Positions 59,815-64,000 of a DNA stretch of 64,000 bases are shown here, one piece after another; position 1 is the first letter of the stretch, and each line of letters opens with the position of its first letter. Where the stretch lies: positions 62,001-126,000 of the forward strand of contig CAUZEA010000001.1 of the NCBI GenBank assembly GCA_963578605.1, in the 5' to 3' direction. A program made the position numbers and the translations under genes. The stretch is from JAKVCB01 sp963578605. Its GTDB lineage: Bacteria; Planctomycetota; Planctomycetia; Pirellulales; Lacipirellulaceae. The notes beneath the pieces are model-generated. The model was not told the DNA's origin. It searched no databases and saw only the letters and a program-made list of their open reading frames with translations.

Positions 59815-60471
59815 TTAGTCCGGCTCGCTGATCCCGCCCGGTGGCAACATCTCCCGCAAAGGGCAGGTGTCGCACTTTGGCGTTTTGCGGCAATAGTCGT
59901 GACCAACGCGAACCAGCAGGGCGTGATATTCATTAAACATGGAGGCATCGTCGGGCAGGCTGCCCTCAAAGTAGTCTTTGATTTGGTCGTAGTCGGCGTC
60001 GTAGCCAATCCAACCATGGCGGGCAAGTACCCGATGGGTATACGTATCGACGACGAAAGTCGGCACTCCGGCAGCGTAAAGAAGAATAGAATCGGCCGTC
60101 TCCGGGCCAATCCCGTTGACCGCCAGGAGTTGTTCGCGGAGTGTCCCCGGATCGCTTGCGAACATCGCTTCTGTGGAACCAGCGTATTGTTCCACCAGAA
60201 GCCGGAGTAGATTTCGCAAGCGATTCGCCTTGATCCGAAAATAGCCTGCCGGACGAATGAGCTCCTGGAGTTCCTGTTCTGGCAAGTCGAATAGTTGGCG
60301 GGGTTCAAGCAAGCCTGCGTCACGGAGATTAGCAATCGCCCCCTCAACATTCTTCCATGATGTGTTCTGCACCAGTACGGCGCCGACCATCACCTCAAAG
60401 GGTGATTCCCCGGGCCACCAGTGTTGTGGCCCGAAGACTTCCAGGAGTCGATCATACAGTTCCGTCAACAC
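59815..60471 (-). CDS. Endonuclease III-related DNA glycosylase (HhH-GPD, MagIII-like)
   Basis: A 218-aa HhH-GPD protein. The hairpin and catalytic region NGIGPETADSILLYAAGVPT followed by FVVDTYTHRVLARHGW keep the catalytic Asp. The endonuclease III Lys is replaced by Glu (GIGPETAD), which puts it in the monofunctional group with MagIII-type 3-methyladenine glycosylases. The iron-sulphur loop has three Cys (CRKTPKCDTC) but the fourth is missing, because the text continues PLREMLPPG. The cluster may be absent or incomplete. Its substrate is inferred. Confidence 0.85.
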   Translation of the reverse strand: MLTELYDRLLEVFGPQHWWPGESPFEVMVGAVLVQNTSWKNVEGAIANLRDAGLLEPRQLFDLPEQELQELIRPAGYFRIKANRLRNLLRLLVEQYAGSTEAMFASDPGTLREQLLAVNGIGPETADSILLYAAGVPTFVVDTYTHRVLARHGWIGYDADYDQIKDYFEGSLPDDASMFNEYHALLVRVGHDYCRKTPKCDTCPLREMLPPGGISEPD

Positions 60472-61069
60472 ATCAGGCCCTTTAATCCCTGAGGCCCGGC
60501 CGAGAGCGTGCTCTCTGAAATGCCGAGGGGCACATCGCCGGGAGTGGGTGTTACCTGCCGACTCCTGAAAATCATGGCAGCTGGTTCTGGCCGCAGTGTG
60601 AACACAGCGGGTTCCCTGAAACCCACAGATGGAAATTCTCTCTCAGAATTCTGTGTTCAGCATGGGAATCGGACCAAAGCAATTGTGGAGTGAGCACGAC
60701 GAGTCGTCAACGCGAACAAACACGCCCTTCCACCACGTTTCCTGGAAAAGCGAGGCTCATGGAAAACCAGCACCGAACACCAGGCAGGCAATCCATCGAA
60801 CAGACGACCGCGCTAGCTGGTGACAGAACGTGCAGAGGTTTAAGGCAGCGCAGTTCACCCCGCAAATGGGCGCGCCCTCGACCGTTACCGCCCCGTGAAC
60901 TTTTAGCAAGCACCCTGGCAGGCTGCCAAAATCGAGGAGCGATCGGGATTCCCCATCTGTCGTGCGCGATCAACGGTCCCGAAATCGTCCACGGGGTCTC
61001 CACAAGAACAGAAATTACAAGATTGTCAACCCTGAATAAACTGGAGATTTTCAGGCGGAGAACCGACCT
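60472..61069. other. Intergenic region, no gene seen
   Basis: About 600 bases with open frames that lack domains. The right end leads into the promoter region of the DUF2617 gene. Confidence 0.4.
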
Positions 61070-61130
61070 TTGTAGTCTGTTTCGCCAGTGGGTATAATAA
61101 AACCTGATTGATGCCAAGGCAACGTATAAT
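61070..61130 (+). promoter_or_regulatory. Duplicated sigma70-type promoter upstream of the DUF2617 gene
   Basis: TTGTAG (61070-61075), a 17-base spacer and TATAAT (61093-61098) form a near-consensus promoter. A 32-base tandem duplication (61092-61123, 61124-61155, two mismatches) places a second TATAAT at 61125-61130. The second box has no good -35. Confidence 0.6.
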
Positions 61131-61194
61131 GAAACGTGATTGATGCCAAGGCAACATTGAAGCAACCATGGTGATGGATAAAAAGAGCCTGCAG

Positions 61195-61226
61195 GAGGCG
61201 TCGTGCTCAAACCGAGGCGACGCCTC
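61195..61226 (+). promoter_or_regulatory. 5' leader hairpin before the DUF2617 gene
   Basis: GAGGCGTCG (61195-61203) pairs perfectly with CGACGCCTC (61218-61226) around a 14-base loop. It ends 10 bases before the AGGAG ribosome binding site, so it may affect translation or stability. No T-tract follows, so it is not a terminator. Confidence 0.45.
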
Positions 61227-61249
61227 ACTAAGTTCAGGAGCTGGTAATT

Positions 61250-61792
61250 GTGCTGTCAGTAAGACCCAAAATCGCTGAGTTGGTATTTCAGCTTTATGGA
61301 CGTCCACTTCATCCGGAATTGTTTGAGATCCACCGTGCGCGCACGATCGATCGGGGCGGTTACTCTGCGACGGTTCAAATTACCAGCACAGGACACCTGG
61401 TAACCTGGCAATATGAAGGGCTGATTCTGACGGAAGTGGCAACGGCTGCCCATCATCCCCTGCCGCAAAAGCGAAGGTTGATGTCCCATCAACTCAAGGG
61501 ATGCTGCGATGACCGGGTTAATTGTCGAGGCGGGATCCACTACGAAGTCGAGTTCTCGCTGGAACCGGTCAATCAGGATGCCTTTTGGCTTTACCAGAAA
61601 GAACTCACGCTAGCCGGAGCGCGTAAAGGAATGGTGCACCATTTTGAATCGAGCGGGCGCTTCGGGTTGGGAGCCCTGAGCTACATCAATTTGGAATCTC
61701 GCGATCGCAGCCTGAAAGTCCAGGCGTTTCACACCTTTCCCGATGACCACGCGATCGTCAAGACCCAGTCGATCTTTGCGCTGCCCAAATAG
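61250..61792 (+). CDS. DUF2617-family protein
   Basis: A 180-aa protein matching the DUF2617 family in phrases such as LYGRPLHPELFEIHRARTID, HLVTWQYEGLILTEVATAAH and VEFSLEPVNQDAFWLYQKEL. The family has no known function; it is soluble and occurs mostly in planctomycetes. The start is GTG 61250, set by AGGAG at 61236-61240. A duplicated promoter and a leader hairpin lie upstream, suggesting it is a separately controlled single-gene unit. It is convergent with the HEAT/TPR gene. Confidence 0.82.
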   Translation: MLSVRPKIAELVFQLYGRPLHPELFEIHRARTIDRGGYSATVQITSTGHLVTWQYEGLILTEVATAAHHPLPQKRRLMSHQLKGCCDDRVNCRGGIHYEVEFSLEPVNQDAFWLYQKELTLAGARKGMVHHFESSGRFGLGALSYINLESRDRSLKVQAFHTFPDDHAIVKTQSIFALPK

Positions 61793-61849
61793 CCAGGGCA
61801 ACATCCGGGCGGGGGATCGGTGTGTCAGCAGCGGGTGCGCCGGTCAGCA

Positions 61850-63718
61850 TCACGGTTGCTGCTGTGAGGCCAAGGTCGTTTCAAAAAGATCCAGTTGTCG
61901 CTGCAGAACCTGCATCGAACCATCTTTTGCGACTGCCACGCGTTGATATTTCACCGCGTTTTCGTAGTCACCTGCTGCGTAGTAGCACCGCCCCAGCGTA
62001 TCGAGGTATCCGGCCGAACTCTCTCCCTCGGGCAACAAATCGAGTGATCGCTGGGAATAACGAATCGCCTTTTGGAAATCACCCTCGGTGTTGCTGACCA
62101 GCCATGCCCACTGGTTATAGGCCATGGAGTCGTCCGAGGTGTTGTCGATTTCACGTTGAAACTCCCGAGTTAAATCAGCGATCCGCATCCTGACTTCGTC
62201 GCGCCACGCATCGTCGATATCACCAGCAGTGTACATCGCGATCACGACATCGGCATCCTGGGGACCGAGTTCGATGGAAGCCCGCAGGTGCTTTTGCTCA
62301 CTGGCGTTATCTTTTTGGTCCCGAAAGTGGGCAGCCATAAAAAAGTGGCGCCGTGCTGCCAGTCGTTTTGGCGTCATGAGCCACGATTCACCGCTAGCCG
62401 AGGTAAACCGCTTCCGAATCCGATTGTAAGTATTGCGGAAATCGGTGTCCTGCTCCATGCGTTCTTCGAGGGGCTGAAGGGCCTCTGCGGCTCGTTTGTG
62501 TTTGGTGGTATCAAACAGCAGATTGGAAAGCCAGGTGCGGGCGACCAGCGACCATGGTGAGTCGATTGGTTCGGCATCGATCGTAGCTCGATATTCCTGC
62601 TCGGCCCACTCCCACTGACCGCGGTGCAACAAGAAGCTATGGGCATCGGACAACCTTTCCAGGGGTTGTTGAACAGGGCGATGTAGTGCGCGTGTAGCCA
62701 GTTGTTGGGCCTCCTCGAGACGTCCCTGTGCCTGGCGGGCAATCGCCGCCACATACTGGGGTCGACGCGATTGGGCAAGCCGCTGCTGGTAGCGCGTCAG
62801 TAGTTCGTCGAGTGCCTCCCAGGCTTCGATCTCGGAAAACCAGTCAATCAATTCAACCATCGTCGTTTCGAACTGATCGGGATCGTGATCGAGAATTCGT
62901 GCCATCATGTCGAGCGCCTGTTCGGTCTGATCTAACTCCTGGCAAAGGTTCAGCAAATGCCACATGAGTTCCACCACAACTCGATCGGTGGTTTGATCCA
63001 TTCTGCTTTGCGAGGTCGCACTCGCGCTACGAACAAGGTCTGCTTCGGCATCGATGATCTCTTTCCAGGACTTGAGCGCCGCCTGCGGAGCACTCAGCTG
63101 CTGGACGTAAAGCCGTAACCAGTCGGACCCCCGTCGGCTACTGCTGTCAAGCTCTGCGGTGATCGTGGCAGGGTCAACTTTTTGTGGTTTGTCCTGACGG
63201 TTTTTCGATCGCAGCAAAGCTGTTGCTGCAGTGCGGGAGACGTACTCGACCGGATCAAACCGCACAATGCGGCAAAGAGGTGCTACGTTGTCGGAGCGCG
63301 GCATTCTTGCAAGTTGCTCGATGATCTTAACCCGTTGATCATCCGACTGATTTCCATAGTCACTGAACTTGGAGCGAATAGCGGGGGGATCATCCGCGTC
63401 AACCCAGGGGATCGAAATCTTTCCCAGCAAGTATCCAGCCGCAGCGGCAATCTCCGGATCGACATGGCTGACTGATGCATGCAGCTTGTCAAAGGCAGGA
63501 ATCCCGATCTGGCGAAGTTGCTGTTGAGCCCGCCGCCTTTCGACGTACCGCTGGCTACCTAGTTGAGAGATCAGTCGGTCGAGCAACTGCAGTTTGGCAG
63601 AGTCGGCCTCTGCCGCCCCCGGGTCGAGACCAACTCGCCGCGCATCGTCGGCGCGAATCACGGAGGTGAGCAGCACGAAGCCCAGCAGTGGCAAAAGAAT
63701 CGATTTGGCTAACGTCAT
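61850..63718 (-). CDS. Secreted HEAT/TPR-repeat protein
   Basis: A signal peptide (AKSILLPLLGFVLLTSVIRA) is followed by HEAT-like repeats (residues of about 40-170, e.g. VERRRAQQQLRQIGIPAFDK) and then at least five TPR-like helix pairs (QALDMMARILDHDPDQFETT, AVKYQRVAVAKDGSMQVLQR). Similar planctomycete proteins are exported scaffolds. ATG 63718 (MTLAKS) is preferred to the frame from 63766. It ends in a charged, helical C-terminus. A response regulator fragment lies upstream on the same strand after 50 bases, so the two could be co-transcribed. Confidence 0.8.
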   Translation of the reverse strand: MTLAKSILLPLLGFVLLTSVIRADDARRVGLDPGAAEADSAKLQLLDRLISQLGSQRYVERRRAQQQLRQIGIPAFDKLHASVSHVDPEIAAAAGYLLGKISIPWVDADDPPAIRSKFSDYGNQSDDQRVKIIEQLARMPRSDNVAPLCRIVRFDPVEYVSRTAATALLRSKNRQDKPQKVDPATITAELDSSSRRGSDWLRLYVQQLSAPQAALKSWKEIIDAEADLVRSASATSQSRMDQTTDRVVVELMWHLLNLCQELDQTEQALDMMARILDHDPDQFETTMVELIDWFSEIEAWEALDELLTRYQQRLAQSRRPQYVAAIARQAQGRLEEAQQLATRALHRPVQQPLERLSDAHSFLLHRGQWEWAEQEYRATIDAEPIDSPWSLVARTWLSNLLFDTTKHKRAAEALQPLEERMEQDTDFRNTYNRIRKRFTSASGESWLMTPKRLAARRHFFMAAHFRDQKDNASEQKHLRASIELGPQDADVVIAMYTAGDIDDAWRDEVRMRIADLTREFQREIDNTSDDSMAYNQWAWLVSNTEGDFQKAIRYSQRSLDLLPEGESSAGYLDTLGRCYYAAGDYENAVKYQRVAVAKDGSMQVLQRQLDLFETTLASQQQP

Positions 63719-63769
63719 AATAGGTTGGAACAACGATGAACACCGGGGGCGAACACACAAACTCACAAC

Positions 63770-64000
63770 TTAATCCCGCTCTTCGATTTTTTGGATGTAC
63801 TGGCGCATCCGCTCCACCTCATCGGTTACGTGGCGGAGTCGCAGCATGTTCTCAATCCGTTTGAGAAGTTCTACCTTATTGACAGGCTTTGACAGGAAAT
63901 CGTCGGTTCCCGCTTCCACCGCGCGTTCAATATCACCAAGTTCGTTGAGTGCCGTGACCATCAGAATCATGATTCCACTGGTGGCAGGGTCGCTCTTGAG
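63770..64000 (-). CDS. Response regulator receiver domain, C-terminal part (5' end outside window)
   Basis: The frame is open through the window edge and reads LKSDPATSGIMILMVTALNE, then VEAGTDDFLSKPVNKVELLK. This is the second half of a CheY-like receiver domain, with the conserved Thr (VTA) and Lys (SKP) of the phosphorylation switch. The phosphoacceptor Asp lies outside the window. A short helix (RHVTDEVERMRQYIQKIEER) follows and then the stop, so there is no DNA-binding output domain after the receiver. An N-terminal partner domain may exist off the window. Confidence 0.88.
   Translation of the reverse strand, partial: LKSDPATSGIMILMVTALNELGDIERAVEAGTDDFLSKPVNKVELLKRIENMLRLRHVTDEVERMRQYIQKIEERD

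Noticed and set aside
60690..61097. 135-aa plus-strand frame before the DUF2617 gene
   Set aside because: Low-information Arg/Ser/Thr-rich sequence, no ribosome binding site, and it overlaps the promoter.

Overview
The window looks like chromosomal DNA from a member of the Planctomycetes, probably a Pirellulales-type relative. This rests on gene content read from the sequence: four secreted proteins with PEP-CTERM tails, three of which carry dockerin-like repeats; a Cys-rich-linker beta-barrel porin; a cyclase/Ser-Thr kinase receptor; several lineage-typical secreted proteins of unknown function; zinc-ribbon mini-proteins; and loosely packed genes with long non-coding gaps. I see no prophage, insertion sequence, CRISPR array, integron or rRNA. 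One tRNA gene (tRNA-His, GTG anticodon) is present.

Layout. 1-5 kb (+): a zinc-ribbon fragment, a HEAT-repeat lipoprotein, a large secreted protein and a diadenylate cyclase. 5-10 kb (-): the nitrogen-signalling pair glnB-glnD, a 1.2-kb gene desert, and a PduO-type cobalamin adenosyltransferase. 10-16 kb (+): a TolB-like propeller, an HlyD-like adaptor overlapping a terpenoid-cyclase-fold protein, and an unknown. 16-30 kb: a C45-family hydrolase, a repeat adhesin, a remarkable E1alpha-E1beta-lipoyl-KASIII fusion, a relic of a sugar ABC permease, guaB with an overlapping secreted protein, and three PEP-CTERM genes. 30-34 kb: a structured non-coding stretch ending in a strong terminator, followed by a cyclase-kinase-sensor receptor. 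34-47 kb (-): one long co-directional run with a YceH protein, the porin, two membrane proteins, a PilB-like pseudo-ATPase with a PilT-like ATPase, hisF, dinG, thiG, thiS, and small envelope proteins. 47-64 kb: tRNA-His with a 40-aa membrane protein, a DUF1570 putative metallopeptidase, a sugar isomerase, pepF, fabH, a nuclease-like protein, pyrE, a LysM protein with an apparently dead YkuD domain, rarA, a MagIII-like glycosylase, a DUF2617 protein, a HEAT/TPR protein and the end of a response regulator.

The most unusual object is the single polypeptide at 19715-23074. It joins a complete 2-oxoacid dehydrogenase E1 (alpha and beta), a lipoyl domain and a ketoacyl-ACP synthase III with an intact Cys-His-Asn triad. 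It has no E2 acyltransferase domain. I infer that it may decarboxylate a 2-oxo acid and hand the acyl group from lipoyl-lysine directly to KASIII to prime a fatty acid or polyketide-like chain. Other notable signals are two apparent pseudoenzymes in envelope pathways (PilB-like and YkuD-like), an orphan terminator behind a hairpin-rich region, and a signal-peptide/start-codon problem at an A8 tract in the adhesin gene.

All calls come from reading the sequence and from family knowledge. No database search or structure prediction was run.
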